From UBA7960 sp964624065 (GTDB lineage: Bacteria; Bacteroidota; Bacteroidia; Bacteroidales; UBA7960): a stretch of 64,000 nt of DNA. Positions 9,225 to 18,134 of this stretch are shown piece by piece. The translations under genes and the position numbers were made by a program. Under the pieces are notes generated by a model. It saw only the letters and a list, made by a program, of their open reading frames with translations. It was not told the origin of the DNA and made no database searches. Numbering within the stretch: the first letter of the stretch is position 1; each line of letters begins with the position of its first letter. The stretch covers positions 16,801 through 80,800 of the forward strand of contig CAZUWF010000008.1 of the NCBI GenBank assembly GCA_964624065.1, given 5' to 3'.

Positions 9225-9704
9225 ATGAGCCCAGCAAAAAAAATGCTCCTTGATCATCTACTCGAAAAGGGTAGGAAGTTCTGCTCTTACCGCGACAGAA
9301 CCGTTAGGGAGGTCTCACAAAAGCTATACTCACTTGGTGCCTCCCAGCAATTGGCAGCACAAATTGTCAATATACTTAAGGAGGAGCTGTTCATTGACGA
9401 GCGACGATTTGCCTTGGCCTTTGCCCGCGGAAAACTCGAAAACAACAAATGGGGTAAAATAAAACTAAAGTACGAGATGCAGGGTCGCGGGCTTGACCCA
9501 CTAACCGTCAATCAAGCCCTTGAATCGTTGGATCCGGAGCGATACTCGGAGATTTTGAATGGTATTGCCCGGGCAAAAATCAAAACCCTCAGAGCCCTTG
9601 ATGAATACACCGCCAAGGGAAAAACGGCCGAGTACTGCACCCGCAAGGGCTTTGAAGTGGATTTAATTTGGAAAACATTGGGAGGGTTGACGACTGACAA
9701 TTGA
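9225..9704 (+). CDS. recX: regulatory protein RecX
   Basis: 159 residues of three-helix repeats typical of RecX. Visible family patches include LLEKGRKFCSYRDRTVREV near residues 10-28, then LKEELFIDERRFALAFARGKLENNKWG and the ending TARKGFE-like CTRKGFEVDLIWKTL. RecX binds RecA filaments and limits strand exchange. Here it is not next to recA. It stands alone on the plus strand between a divergent GNAT gene and a flippase-like gene that has its own promoter box. Confidence 0.88.
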   Translation: MSPAKKMLLDHLLEKGRKFCSYRDRTVREVSQKLYSLGASQQLAAQIVNILKEELFIDERRFALAFARGKLENNKWGKIKLKYEMQGRGLDPLTVNQALESLDPERYSEILNGIARAKIKTLRALDEYTAKGKTAEYCTRKGFEVDLIWKTLGGLTTDN

Positions 9705-9751
9705 CAAGAATTCCTGTTCACTGTTCCTGCTTACTGTTCACGGCTTTTCCC

Positions 9752-9759
9752 TACCTTTG
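9752..9759 (+). promoter_or_regulatory. -7 promoter box (TACCTTTG)
   Basis: TACCTTTG matches TAnnTTTG and lies 20 bases before the ATG at 9780. Just upstream is a small run of the recurring unit CTGTTCAC/CTTACTGTTCAC (9715-9742), one of several such simple spacers in the window. Confidence 0.4.
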
Positions 9760-9779
9760 CAACTGCAAAATTTTCAAGG

Positions 9780-10835
9780 ATGGATCCCCAGCACAAGAAA
9801 ATTCTCGATTTCTTTAGTTTCAAAAGGATTATCATTCCGGTAATCATCGGTTTGGGGGTTGCCTCCTACCTCATGTACAGGAGTTTCGATGCAAATGCCT
9901 TCAAGGAAATTGAATGGTCGGTGCACACGATCTTCTACCTTTTTTTGTCAATGGTTTTGGTGGTTGTAAGAGATTTGGCTTACATGATAAGGATAAGGGT
10001 GTTAACGGAGAACCAACTTTCGTGGAAGCAGAGTTTTCAAGTTATCTTGCTGTGGGAGTTTGCCTCAGCAGTAACTCCCTCTGTTATTGGAGGTGCAGCA
10101 ATAGCTCTTTTCATCATTCACAAGGAAGGAATAAGTATGGGTCGCACCACGGCAATTGTGTTAATAACAGCCTTGCTCGACGAGCTATTTTACATCATTA
10201 TGGTGCCAACCGTCATTGCCTTGGCCGGCACCGATAATCTATTCCTCTCAAACGGGGAATACCTTTTGGTCAACACCCGTTTTGGAACACAGGGAGTGTT
10301 TGTAATAGGGTACCTGTTTATAATCGCGCTAACCACGATAATCGTATACGGGGTTTTCATAAACCCTAGGGGCACCAAGTATTTTTTGGTGGGCATCTTC
10401 AAGCTGCCGTTCTTGCGAAAATGGCGTGCAAAGGTTGCCGAAACCGGCGATGACATTATAACTACCTCCCGCGAACTCAAAGGCAAGTCAGTCTGGTTTT
10501 GGCTCAAGGCATTTGCCGCGACATTCTTTTCGTGGACCGCGAGGTTTTGGGTAATCAACATGTTGATCATTGCCTTTGTGGGATACGGCGACCAACTATT
10601 GATATATGCGCGGCAGCTGGTTATGTGGGTTATCCTGCTAATTAGCCCAACCCCTGGTGGCAGCGGTGTAGCAGAATACGTTTTTTCGGGGTTCCTTGGC
10701 GATTTCATACCATCAGAAGGGCTGGTTCCGGCACTAGGCATAACCTGGAGGCTAATAAGTTACTACCCTTACCTAGTCATCGGCATTATCTTATTACCTA
10801 TTTGGCTCAGAAGGGTTTACTCCAATGGCAATTAA
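9780..10835 (+). CDS. lysylphosphatidylglycerol synthase TM-domain (UPF0104 / AglD-like) membrane protein
   Basis: 351 residues, almost entirely membrane helices (about seven to eight), starting near residue 15. The family fingerprints are visible: an early WEFASAVTPSVIGGAAIAL with TP and GG, and a late LISPTPGGSGVAEYVF (PTPGGxGxxE). Such proteins form the flippase half of MprF or stand alone in bacteria and archaea, with a proposed role in lipid or glycolipid translocation. There is no catalytic aminoacyltransferase domain here, so it is not a lysyl-PG synthase by itself. Substrate unknown. Confidence 0.85.
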   Translation: MDPQHKKILDFFSFKRIIIPVIIGLGVASYLMYRSFDANAFKEIEWSVHTIFYLFLSMVLVVVRDLAYMIRIRVLTENQLSWKQSFQVILLWEFASAVTPSVIGGAAIALFIIHKEGISMGRTTAIVLITALLDELFYIIMVPTVIALAGTDNLFLSNGEYLLVNTRFGTQGVFVIGYLFIIALTTIIVYGVFINPRGTKYFLVGIFKLPFLRKWRAKVAETGDDIITTSRELKGKSVWFWLKAFAATFFSWTARFWVINMLIIAFVGYGDQLLIYARQLVMWVILLISPTPGGSGVAEYVFSGFLGDFIPSEGLVPALGITWRLISYYPYLVIGIILLPIWLRRVYSNGN

Positions 10836-10915
10836 AAAGAAGTAGGGCGGCTCCGATTTTTCCGGTGCTCGCCCTTGTTTAGGCAAAATTTAAGCCTAAG
10901 TCTATTGCTCCAGTC

Positions 10916-11359
10916 TTAATTACCTTGACTTGTGGCCGAGACCTTTGGTTCGGCTACCACATTTGCGGTGAACGCCAAAATTGTGGTTTCGTTTGAAGCA
11001 TTGGTTTGCACGGTTAAGGTTTTCCTTACGTTTCCCATTCCGCTCCCATTAAATGTTACTTGCAAGGGTACACTAGCGCCAGGCAAAATTGGTTCTTGGC
11101 TGTACCTGAGATTGGTACAACCGCATGATGCCCTGGCCATAGTGATGATTAAGGGCTGATTGCCAGAATTTGTAAGGTGGAAAACAGCATCAGTGCTGGT
11201 CATAAATTTTACTTCTCCAAGGTCAACAACCAAGGTATTCCATTTGGCTTGAGGCCCAGAAACAACCCCGATGGGTTCTGATGTGGCCTTTTGGGCTAAG
11301 GCCTTAAAACCAGTGGTTGAAAAAACGGCTATAATAAAAAACAAGGTGGCTTTTTTCAT
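10916..11359 (-). CDS. secreted DUF1573 domain protein
   Basis: From the ATG at 11359 the protein is 147 residues: a signal peptide (KKATLFFIIAVFSTTGFKALA), then a single Ig-like DUF1573 domain with the hallmark ARASCGCTN segment and ILPGASVPLQVTFN. DUF1573 proteins are abundant in Bacteroidota and are thought to be periplasmic or surface beta-sandwich (ASPM/SPD-2/Hydin-like) modules. A longer frame opens at 11419 but adds 20 residues before the signal peptide, so the internal ATG is chosen. It converges with the flippase gene and diverges from the sensor kinase. Confidence 0.8.
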   Translation of the reverse strand: MKKATLFFIIAVFSTTGFKALAQKATSEPIGVVSGPQAKWNTLVVDLGEVKFMTSTDAVFHLTNSGNQPLIITMARASCGCTNLRYSQEPILPGASVPLQVTFNGSGMGNVRKTLTVQTNASNETTILAFTANVVAEPKVSATSQGN

Positions 11360-11474
11360 ATTTTGGAAATTTAAATGGGTGTGAATGAGATTTCCTTTTT
11401 TTCGGCAAATGTCATGCAATTTTGAACGATTGGTGTTAATGTCAGCTTAATCTTTGTTAACGAATTGTAAAAGA

Positions 11475-11505
11475 GTTGGATTAATAGCGGTTTTTTGTAA
11501 TTTTA
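11475..11505 (+). promoter_or_regulatory. probable promoter of the sensor kinase gene
   Basis: GTTG (11475-11478), then exactly 19 bases, then TAATTTTA (11498-11505), close to the Bacteroidota consensus TTTG-N19-TAnnTTTG with one mismatch in each box. The chosen ATG is at 11530. Confidence 0.4.
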
Positions 11506-11529
11506 GTGCTCCAAATAAGTTTTTGCCCA

Positions 11530-12792
11530 ATGAAGAGAAACCAAATTAGATTCATAGTTTTGTTGGGAACCCTCTCGATTCTCGGAATCATCCTTATCCA
11601 AATTTATTTTCTGGGTAACATATGGAATATAAAGGAAAGGGAGTTCAATCAAACCGTAAACATTGCCTTGGGCTCCGTAGCCGAAAGGATAAGCCATTAC
11701 AACCAAACCATATTACCCCACGGAAACCCGGTGAAGCAAATGTCTTCGCACTATTTTGTGGTAAATGTAAATGATGTAATCGATGCAAATATTTTGGAGT
11801 TCTTCCTGAAAACCGAATTCGAGAAGCACAATGTCGAGATAGATTACGAGTATGCTATTTACAATTGCATCAACGGTGAGATGGAGTATGGCAGGCTTGT
11901 GAAGAAAGGCCAAGACCCCAAGCCCATATCATTCTCGAAGGACCTTCCGCACTACAACGAATGCGTTTACTGTTTCGGGGTGAACTTTCCCTCCAAAAAA
12001 GAATACCTTGTGGCCGATATGGGTGCTTGGATCGTGGTATCGTTCATATTGCTTCTGGCAATAGTGTTTTTCGGCTACGCCATATTCGTAATTTTGAAGC
12101 AAAAAAGGCTTTCGGAATTGCAGAAGGATTTCATAAACAATATGACCCACGAGTTCAAAACCCCAATTTCAAGCATAAATATTTCGGCCGACGTGCTTTC
12201 AACGCCTGAAATCATGAACCAACCCGAAAGGCTTAAGCTTTACACCCAGATAATAAAGCAAGAGAATAACAGGCTAAACAATTTGGTGGAGCAGGTTTTG
12301 CAAATTGCAAAGATAGAGAAGGGAGGGCTGGAGCTAAAAATCTCAAACGTTGACTTGAGCAATCTTGTAGAAGAGGTTGTGGGTACCTTCAAGGCCAAAA
12401 ATGGCAAGGTCGAGGATTGCCAAATAATAGCCACCCTCGATCCGGAGGCAAAGACGATAACCGCTGATCCACTGCACCTTACCAATCTTTTGCACAACTT
12501 GCTCGACAATGCAATAAAATACGGGCTTGGAGCAAACAAAGTGGAAGTGTTTTCAAAAGCCCAAGGCGACAAGATTGTTTTTGGGGTGAAGGATCAGGGC
12601 CCTGGCATTAAACCCGAGCACCAGAAGAAGGTTTTCCAGAAATTTTACCGAGTACCTACCGGCAACGTGCACAACGTAAAGGGCTTTGGGCTTGGGCTGT
12701 TTTACGTTAAGAAGGTATGCCAGGCTCACCGCTGGAAAGTATGGCTCGAAAGCGAGGAAGGAAAGGGTACAACAATTTTTGTCGAGGCGTGA
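11530..12792 (+). CDS. membrane-bound sensor histidine kinase
   Basis: 420 residues from the ATG at 11530; a frame open from 11506 adds eight residues before the natural KRNQIRF start. It has two membrane helices (about 8-28 and 155-180) around a periplasmic sensor region of about 125 residues with no recognised fold. No HAMP or PAS is evident. HisKA follows with the phospho-acceptor His in MTHEFKTPISSI, then HATPase_c with the N box LLDNAIKYG, G1 KDQGPGI and G2 GFGLGLFYVKKV. The intact boxes imply an active kinase. The probable partner response regulator starts 148 bases downstream. The signal sensed is unknown. Confidence 0.92.
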   Translation: MKRNQIRFIVLLGTLSILGIILIQIYFLGNIWNIKEREFNQTVNIALGSVAERISHYNQTILPHGNPVKQMSSHYFVVNVNDVIDANILEFFLKTEFEKHNVEIDYEYAIYNCINGEMEYGRLVKKGQDPKPISFSKDLPHYNECVYCFGVNFPSKKEYLVADMGAWIVVSFILLLAIVFFGYAIFVILKQKRLSELQKDFINNMTHEFKTPISSINISADVLSTPEIMNQPERLKLYTQIIKQENNRLNNLVEQVLQIAKIEKGGLELKISNVDLSNLVEEVVGTFKAKNGKVEDCQIIATLDPEAKTITADPLHLTNLLHNLLDNAIKYGLGANKVEVFSKAQGDKIVFGVKDQGPGIKPEHQKKVFQKFYRVPTGNVHNVKGFGLGLFYVKKVCQAHRWKVWLESEEGKGTTIFVEA

Positions 12793-12940
12793 AAAATTCT
12801 TATCCCCTCAACAAGCTTTGACAGTTTAAACCAAATGTCTTTTCTGACGTTATCTTGTATATTAAAGCCCGACTTTTGGAATTAAGATTGTTTTGCCAAT
12901 GATTTTAGGCCGGAGGTTCATAAAAGCATAATTCCTTTTA

Positions 12941-13672
12941 ATGATGGAAAAACCGAGGATACTTTACGTTGAGGACGATTTAACCCTGTCGTTCGTAACC
13001 CGTGATAACCTGGAGCAGCACGGATTTGTCATTGATTTTTGCGAGGATGGTGAAACGGCATTGAAACTATTTCAAAAGACCACTTACGATCTTTGCATAT
13101 TCGACGTGATGTTGCCAAAAATGGACGGATTTGAACTTGCTCGGCAAATTAGACAGTCAAACGAAGAAATTCCGATATTGTTCCTAACTGCAAAATCAAC
13201 CAAGGAAGACAAAATTCATGGCCTCAAGTTGGGGGCCGACGATTACATAGCCAAGCCTTTCAGCATTGAGGAGCTTTCTCTTAAAGTGAAAGTTTTCCTA
13301 AAAAGGAGTGGAGTGAAGGGCAGGTTTTCAGCCGAAAGCCGCTTTCAAATTGGCAAATATTCATTCGACTCAAACAACCAAACCCTTACACTTGAAGGTG
13401 AAGTGAGACAATTGACCCTCAGGGAAGCACAAATTCTAAGGTTGTTTTGCCAAAACAAAAATTCTATAGTTAAACGCGACGATCTGCTGATGAAAGTTTG
13501 GGGAGAGGATCATTATTTTGCTAGCCGCAGCCTCGATGTTTTCATTTCTAGGATTAGGAAGTACTTGACCCTAGACAAATCAATCCACATTGAAAATATC
13601 CACAACGTTGGATACAAGCTTTCTGTGAGTTTGGCTGCAAGTGATTTGAATACAGAATTTATCAACAAGTAA
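12941..13672 (+). CDS. OmpR/PhoB-family response regulator
   Basis: 243 residues. The receiver domain (about 1-120) has the acidic pair in LYVEDD, the phosphorylated Asp in CIFDVMLPKMDG, the Thr/Ser region FLTAKS and the conserved Lys in YIAKPF. The C-terminal winged-helix DNA-binding domain (about 135-232) includes LTLREAQILRLF and SRSLDVFISRIRKYL. Its position after the histidine kinase makes it the likely cognate partner. Only 2 bases separate it from the phospholipase D-type gene, suggesting that gene is co-transcribed and perhaps under the same control. Either the first or second Met could be the start. Confidence 0.94.
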   Translation: MMEKPRILYVEDDLTLSFVTRDNLEQHGFVIDFCEDGETALKLFQKTTYDLCIFDVMLPKMDGFELARQIRQSNEEIPILFLTAKSTKEDKIHGLKLGADDYIAKPFSIEELSLKVKVFLKRSGVKGRFSAESRFQIGKYSFDSNNQTLTLEGEVRQLTLREAQILRLFCQNKNSIVKRDDLLMKVWGEDHYFASRSLDVFISRIRKYLTLDKSIHIENIHNVGYKLSVSLAASDLNTEFINK

Positions 13673-13674
13673 AC

Positions 13675-14775
13675 TTGAAATTTTTCAGGAAAAATATGAA
13701 TGGCTCTTCATCTGACCTAAAGGTTAAAATGTATTCCGCCGCAACCGAATACTACGAAGCCATGCTTAAAGATATCGGCAATGCGAAGAAATATGTTTAC
13801 ATGGAGTACTATCGTTTTCGCAACGATAGCGTGGGGGAGGTTTTTCGCAACCTCTTGATTGAAAAGCAGGTGGCCGGTGTAAGGGTTAGGGTGCTTGTAG
13901 ATGCTTGGGCCGCGGCTTCCGACGAAAGCTTCTTTCGCGACTTGATACGTTCTGGTGGTGAGGTTAAATTCTTCAAAAAACTTAGGCTCAGTTGGGAGGG
14001 GTTTACCAAGGGACACAGGCGTAACCATAGAAAAATAATAGTGGTTGACGACCGTGTAACCTACTTGGGATCTGCAAACATAGTGGATTATGCCATGAAT
14101 TGGCGCGAATCGGTATTTAGAATTGAGGGACCAATAGCCAAGAAGTTCAAAAGAACCGTTGAATTGAACTTTAAAATCTTTGCCAAGTATTTTTACAATA
14201 AAAGAGCCTTCACTCGCTCTTTTGTTTTCGACCAACTGATCATTCTGCGTGATGTACCTTCCAGTATTTTCAAACCCACAAAAAGACAACTCCTAAAGCT
14301 TATTCGAGGTGCAAAGGAGGAAATTTATATTGAAACACCATATTTCCTTCCCCCGTTTACCTTACGTAAGGCCTTGTCAAATGCCGCCAAAAGAGGGGTG
14401 AAGGTAAACATTATTATTCCCAAAAAATCTGACGTTGGACTCATAGACTTGCTCAATTCAAGGTATGTTGGCTTGTTGGCAAAGCAAGGAGTGAATTTTT
14501 TCTACTACCTTCCGCAAAACCTCCACAGCAAGATTTTCATGGCCGACAACAAGACCTTTTTGATCGGGTCGGCAAATTTAGATTACCGAAGTTTTAGGCA
14601 CAGCCATGAAATAGGGCTTGCGGGCAGGCACGCTGATTTGGCGGCTCAGCTCGCAGAACACTTTAAGGAAACCATGAAGGATACCGAACCATTTGATTAC
14701 GAAAAATGGTCGGACCGCTCGCGCGTTCAAAGGTTTTTCGAAAGCCTGATGATGCCCTTTAGGAGCTTTTTCTAA
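13675..14775 (+). CDS. phospholipase D family protein, cardiolipin synthase-like (ClsB type)
   Basis: 366 residues from a TTG at 13675, or 359 from the ATG at 13696, which I consider equally likely. Two HKD motifs are intact: HRRNHRKIIVVDD near residue 113 and NLHSKIFMADN near residue 285, each followed by GSAN. This is the bacterial cardiolipin synthase / phosphatidyltransferase arrangement. Unlike E. coli ClsA there are no N-terminal membrane helices, so it resembles the shorter ClsB group. It would condense phosphatidyl groups at the inner membrane. The 2-base gap after the response regulator links membrane-lipid remodelling to that two-component system. Confidence 0.87.
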   Translation: MKFFRKNMNGSSSDLKVKMYSAATEYYEAMLKDIGNAKKYVYMEYYRFRNDSVGEVFRNLLIEKQVAGVRVRVLVDAWAAASDESFFRDLIRSGGEVKFFKKLRLSWEGFTKGHRRNHRKIIVVDDRVTYLGSANIVDYAMNWRESVFRIEGPIAKKFKRTVELNFKIFAKYFYNKRAFTRSFVFDQLIILRDVPSSIFKPTKRQLLKLIRGAKEEIYIETPYFLPPFTLRKALSNAAKRGVKVNIIIPKKSDVGLIDLLNSRYVGLLAKQGVNFFYYLPQNLHSKIFMADNKTFLIGSANLDYRSFRHSHEIGLAGRHADLAAQLAEHFKETMKDTEPFDYEKWSDRSRVQRFFESLMMPFRSFF

Positions 14776-14895
14776 ACCAAGGGGAAAGGTTTGGAGCTAA
14801 AGTGGTGGGTGTTCAATTAATATGACCACCCTCGATTTGCTAACATCAATTGCCAACCGTCAATTCTTAACACTTAACCCTCAACCCCACCCAGC

Positions 14896-15441
14896 CTAAA
14901 GCACCCTTCCGGCCCGGGCATAGGTTCCTATCCAATAGGTTTCATCGAGGTCGGTAACAATAACCCCTCGAGAAGTAGATGAATGGATAAACTTGTTGCT
15001 TCCGAGGTAGATACCCACGTGGTTTATTCGTCTTTTCGATGCGGTTTCGAAAAAAACCAAATCACCGACCCTAAGTTGTGTTCGTCGTATTCGACTAGAA
15101 AAATCGGCGATAGCGGCACTTGACCTTGGCAACGAGATTTTGAAGACAACAAGAAAAATTTGCCGCACCATTCCGGAGCAATCGGTTCCCGCCTTGGTGC
15201 TTCCACCGTGCCGGTATGGGGTTCCCAACCAAGAGGCCACCTCTTTGATCAGTTCGGGGTTTTCGTTTCCCGAAAGGGGAAATCCCAAAATCAAAGAATG
15301 TTCCTCGTAAAACGATGGGCTTACACCTGGTGACTCTTCTTTGGGCTGCTTCTTGAAAATGGCACAGCCTGAAAAAAACACCGCCAACATCAAGGCCAGT
15401 AACTGTTGGGCCGAAAACCTTATGGTGGTATTTTTTTTCAT
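14896..15441 (-). CDS. NlpC/P60 family cell-wall endopeptidase, lipoprotein
   Basis: 181 residues from the ATG at 15441. A longer frame opens at 15645 but would run into the glnA start and precede the lipoprotein signal. The signal ends LALMLAVFFSGCAIFKK, a clear lipobox with Cys. The C40 domain fills about residues 65-180, with catalytic Cys in GTDCSGMV, His in RRINHVGIYLG and the third polar residue in FIHSS. Such enzymes cut D-Glu-diaminopimelate links in peptidoglycan stem peptides in the periplasm. It is divergent from glutamine synthetase with no overlap once the shorter start is used. Confidence 0.88.
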   Translation of the reverse strand: MKKNTTIRFSAQQLLALMLAVFFSGCAIFKKQPKEESPGVSPSFYEEHSLILGFPLSGNENPELIKEVASWLGTPYRHGGSTKAGTDCSGMVRQIFLVVFKISLPRSSAAIADFSSRIRRTQLRVGDLVFFETASKRRINHVGIYLGSNKFIHSSTSRGVIVTDLDETYWIGTYARAGRVL

Positions 15442-15481
15442 CAATTCATTAATCGCCGCTTTAGGCTTACCTGTCAATGGG

Positions 15482-15489
15482 CAAAGGTA
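15482..15489 (-). promoter_or_regulatory. -7 promoter box (TACCTTTG) for the NlpC/P60 gene
   Basis: On the minus strand this reads TACCTTTG, an exact TAnnTTTG match about 40 bases before the ATG at 15441. It supports the shorter start chosen for this gene, because it would lie inside the longer frame. Confidence 0.4.
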
Positions 15490-15565
15490 GCAAATTGTTA
15501 AAATATGGTTGAATGGTTTTAAAACCAACAAATATCTTCCAAAATGAATTTTGTCGCCAAACCTG

Positions 15566-15596
15566 TTTGCCATATCAGGGAAAATGAATACTTTTG
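15566..15596 (+). promoter_or_regulatory. consensus Bacteroidota promoter of glnA
   Basis: TTTG at 15566-15569, exactly 19 bases, then TACTTTTG at 15589-15596. Both boxes match TTTG-N19-TAnnTTTG perfectly. The glnA ATG is 34 bases after the -7 box. This is the best promoter match I found in the window. Confidence 0.7.
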
Positions 15597-15630
15597 AGAC
15601 CCCAAAAAGCACACCAAAATTCACCCGAAA

Positions 15631-17136
15631 ATGAATCAAGATCAATTCAAATTAAGCCCTAACCCCTTGGTAAGGCACCTACAAAAACACCCATCGCAGT
15701 TTACCAAACAAGACATCATCAGATACATTGAAGAAAACGAGATTGAAATGGTTAATTTCCGGTATGTAGCCGGTGATGGTAGGCTTAAAACGCTAAATTT
15801 TGTAATTCAGGGTTTGGATCACCTGGAAGAAATTTTCTCAACCGGCGAGCGCGTTGACGGGAGCAGTCTTTTTAATTTTCTTGAAGCTGGATCAAGCGAC
15901 CTTTATGTTGTCCCGTGCTTTCGCACAGCTTTCCTCAATCCCTTCAGCGAAATCCCGGCTATTGACATCCTTTGCTCTTACTACGACAAAAACGGGGAGC
16001 CGCTTGAGAGCGCACCCGAAAACATTATGCGCAAAGCTCACCAGGTTTTAGTTGAAAAAACAGGATACAGCCTGGAAGTAATGGGCGAAATAGAATACTA
16101 CGTAATCAGCGAAAAGGATGATCTGTACCGTGCCACGGACCAAAAGGGTTATCACGAGTCATCGCCATTCGTAAAGTGGGAGCAGCTTAGGATCGATGCC
16201 CTGCGAGCAATTGCCCAAACCGGTGGTAAGGTTAAGTATGCCCACTCGGAGGTAGGTAATTTTTCGGACGAGCACCACGATTACGAACAAAACGAAATCG
16301 AATTCTTGCCCACAAATGTTCAGGACGCAGCCGACCAGCTTATCATTGCAAAATGGATACTGCGCGAGGTAGGTTATCGCCACGGAGTTACCGTAAGCTT
16401 TGCCCCAAAAATTACGGCAGGCAAGGCTGGCAGCGGAATGCACATTCATATTAGGGCAATGAAGGATGGTAAGAATGCCACCCTCGACGCAGGTAAAATA
16501 AGCGATGTTTCAAAAAAGGTAATCGCCGGAATCCTTGACGTGGCTCCATCACTTTCGGCATTCGGAAACACCATTCCTACATCTTACCTGAGGCTCGTGC
16601 CACACCAAGAAGCACCAACCAACGTTTGCTGGGGCGAGCGAAATAGGTCAACATTAATCAGAGTACCCCTGGGGTGGGTTGGTGCTGCCGATATGATTAA
16701 CACCGAAAACCCCCTTGAGCCAAAAACCAACAGGGACTTTAGCGACAAACAAACCTTCGAATTTAGATGTCCGGATGGTTCGGCCGACATTTACTTGCTT
16801 ATTGCCGGTCTTTGTGTAGGGGCAAGGCATGGTTTCGAAATGCCCAAGGCCCTTGAATTTGCAGATAAAACCTACGTGGATGTAAATATCTTTCACGAAG
16901 AGCACAAGCAACGCACCAAAGAGTTGGCTCAGCTTCCATACTCCTGCAAAACTGCCGCGGAATACCTCGAAAAACACGCCGATATCTTTAAGGAACATGG
17001 GGTGTTTTCTGAAGCATTGTTGATGGGAATAGTAAAGCGGCTTTTAAGTTACAACGATGAGAACCTAAGAGAAAAAATAGAAGGCAATAACAAGGAAACT
17101 ATGAAACTAGTGCGAAAATTTTTGCATTGCGGTTAA
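15631..17136 (+). CDS. glnA: glutamine synthetase, type I family
   Basis: 501 residues. It makes glutamine from glutamate, ammonia and ATP in the cytoplasm. The catalytic-domain signatures are present though divergent: GEIEYYV (metal-binding Glu), HSEVGN...QNEIEF, KAGSGMHIHI, LRLVPHQEAPTNVCWGERN with the RST segment, and FEFRCPDGSADIYL. The usual adenylylation site (NLYxLPPEE type) near the C-terminus is not found, so GlnE-type control is unlikely. It is a single gene with a consensus promoter upstream and a strong terminator downstream. It is not the large GSIII enzyme also common in Bacteroidota. Its divergence means a gamma-glutamyl-amide ligase of the same fold is possible. Confidence 0.88.
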   Translation: MNQDQFKLSPNPLVRHLQKHPSQFTKQDIIRYIEENEIEMVNFRYVAGDGRLKTLNFVIQGLDHLEEIFSTGERVDGSSLFNFLEAGSSDLYVVPCFRTAFLNPFSEIPAIDILCSYYDKNGEPLESAPENIMRKAHQVLVEKTGYSLEVMGEIEYYVISEKDDLYRATDQKGYHESSPFVKWEQLRIDALRAIAQTGGKVKYAHSEVGNFSDEHHDYEQNEIEFLPTNVQDAADQLIIAKWILREVGYRHGVTVSFAPKITAGKAGSGMHIHIRAMKDGKNATLDAGKISDVSKKVIAGILDVAPSLSAFGNTIPTSYLRLVPHQEAPTNVCWGERNRSTLIRVPLGWVGAADMINTENPLEPKTNRDFSDKQTFEFRCPDGSADIYLLIAGLCVGARHGFEMPKALEFADKTYVDVNIFHEEHKQRTKELAQLPYSCKTAAEYLEKHADIFKEHGVFSEALLMGIVKRLLSYNDENLREKIEGNNKETMKLVRKFLHCG

Positions 17137-17157
17137 TCTGCCACTACCACCATTAAT

Positions 17158-17197
17158 AAAAACCTGTCAAAATGGTCATTGCCTTGACAGGTTTTTT
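17158..17197. terminator. bidirectional rho-independent terminator between glnA and deoC
   Basis: Inverted repeat AAAAACCTGTCAA / TTGACAGGTTTTT with a 13-base loop. The A-rich and T-rich flanks allow it to end both convergent genes. Confidence 0.88.
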
Positions 17198-17234
17198 GGT
17201 AGTTGCGTTGAAGATGTGCGAGAAGTTTTTCTTA

Positions 17235-18134
17235 TCAATATGCTGTACTGCCGAGGTTTATTGGATTTGCTACCTCTACGTTTTTTAGGCGACTTACAGC
17301 TTCAACAAGGCCATCGGTTAAGCGGCTGGCCCCAAACCTAAGCCATTGGTTATTCATCCAGTTGCCGCCGAGTATTTGGTTTGTCAGTGCAAAGAATTTC
17401 AAGGCTGTTTCGGGATCGGCGATACCACCTGCGGGTTTAATTCCTACCATTTGCCCGGTTTTTGTATGGTGGTCTTTAATAGTCTCTAACATTACCAACA
17501 TTGCTTCGAGGGTTGCGGCAGGTTGCACCTTGCCGGTGGAGGTTTTTATGAAGCGGGCTCCTGCATCAATAGCTATTTCGCTAGCACGACGTATGTTGGT
17601 GGCGGTTACCAGCTCGCCAGTTTCCAAAATCACCTTTAGGTGAGCGCTTCCACAGGCTTGGCGTATTGAAGCAATTTCGTCGTACACCAAGTTATACTCA
17701 CCCTCCAGGAACTTGCCCCTTGATATTACCATATCAATTTCGTCGGCACCTTCTCCAACCGCATATTTAACCTCCTCAACCTTAATCCTTATTGGCGAAT
17801 GCCCCGCGGGAAATGCTCCGGCCACCGCTGCAACCTTTATGCTTGAACCTTCGAGTCCTTTTCTTGCAACCCCCACCAGGGTAGGATAAACACAAACCGC
17901 CGCAACATTGGGAAATCCCAGGCCAAGCGACTCGAATGACCTTGCCTTGTTGCACATTTTCAACACCTTTGCATCGGTATCGGAGCCTTCGAGGGTAGTA
18001 AGATCGATGATTCCCATAATTGATTGGTATGTTTCTGGCAGTGGGAAATCACTAAGTTTTTTCAAAAGTATCTGTTCTACCGTTCTTGCAACTTCTGGGT
18101 CGATAATTTCAATGGTTTTGGAGTAATCTTTCAT
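17235..18134 (-). CDS. deoC: deoxyribose-phosphate aldolase
   Basis: 299 residues, longer than the 250-260 of E. coli DeoC but similar to other Bacteroidota forms. The Schiff-base Lys lies in ARFIKTSTGK and the second active-site Lys in VGIKPAGGI; the early acidic segment is near GEGADEIDMVI. It splits 2-deoxyribose-5-phosphate into glyceraldehyde-3-phosphate and acetaldehyde, completing deoxynucleoside salvage. It stands alone, convergent with glnA. An exact TATCTTTG box (minus strand, 18174-18181) lies 39 bases before its ATG and is a plausible promoter element. Confidence 0.95.
   Translation of the reverse strand: MKDYSKTIEIIDPEVARTVEQILLKKLSDFPLPETYQSIMGIIDLTTLEGSDTDAKVLKMCNKARSFESLGLGFPNVAAVCVYPTLVGVARKGLEGSSIKVAAVAGAFPAGHSPIRIKVEEVKYAVGEGADEIDMVISRGKFLEGEYNLVYDEIASIRQACGSAHLKVILETGELVTATNIRRASEIAIDAGARFIKTSTGKVQPAATLEAMLVMLETIKDHHTKTGQMVGIKPAGGIADPETALKFFALTNQILGGNWMNNQWLRFGASRLTDGLVEAVSRLKNVEVANPINLGSTAY

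Noticed and set aside
14896..15645. Long form of the NlpC/P60 gene overlapping glnA
   Set aside because: The first 68 residues precede the lipoprotein signal, overlap the glnA start and promoter, and contain the gene's own promoter box.
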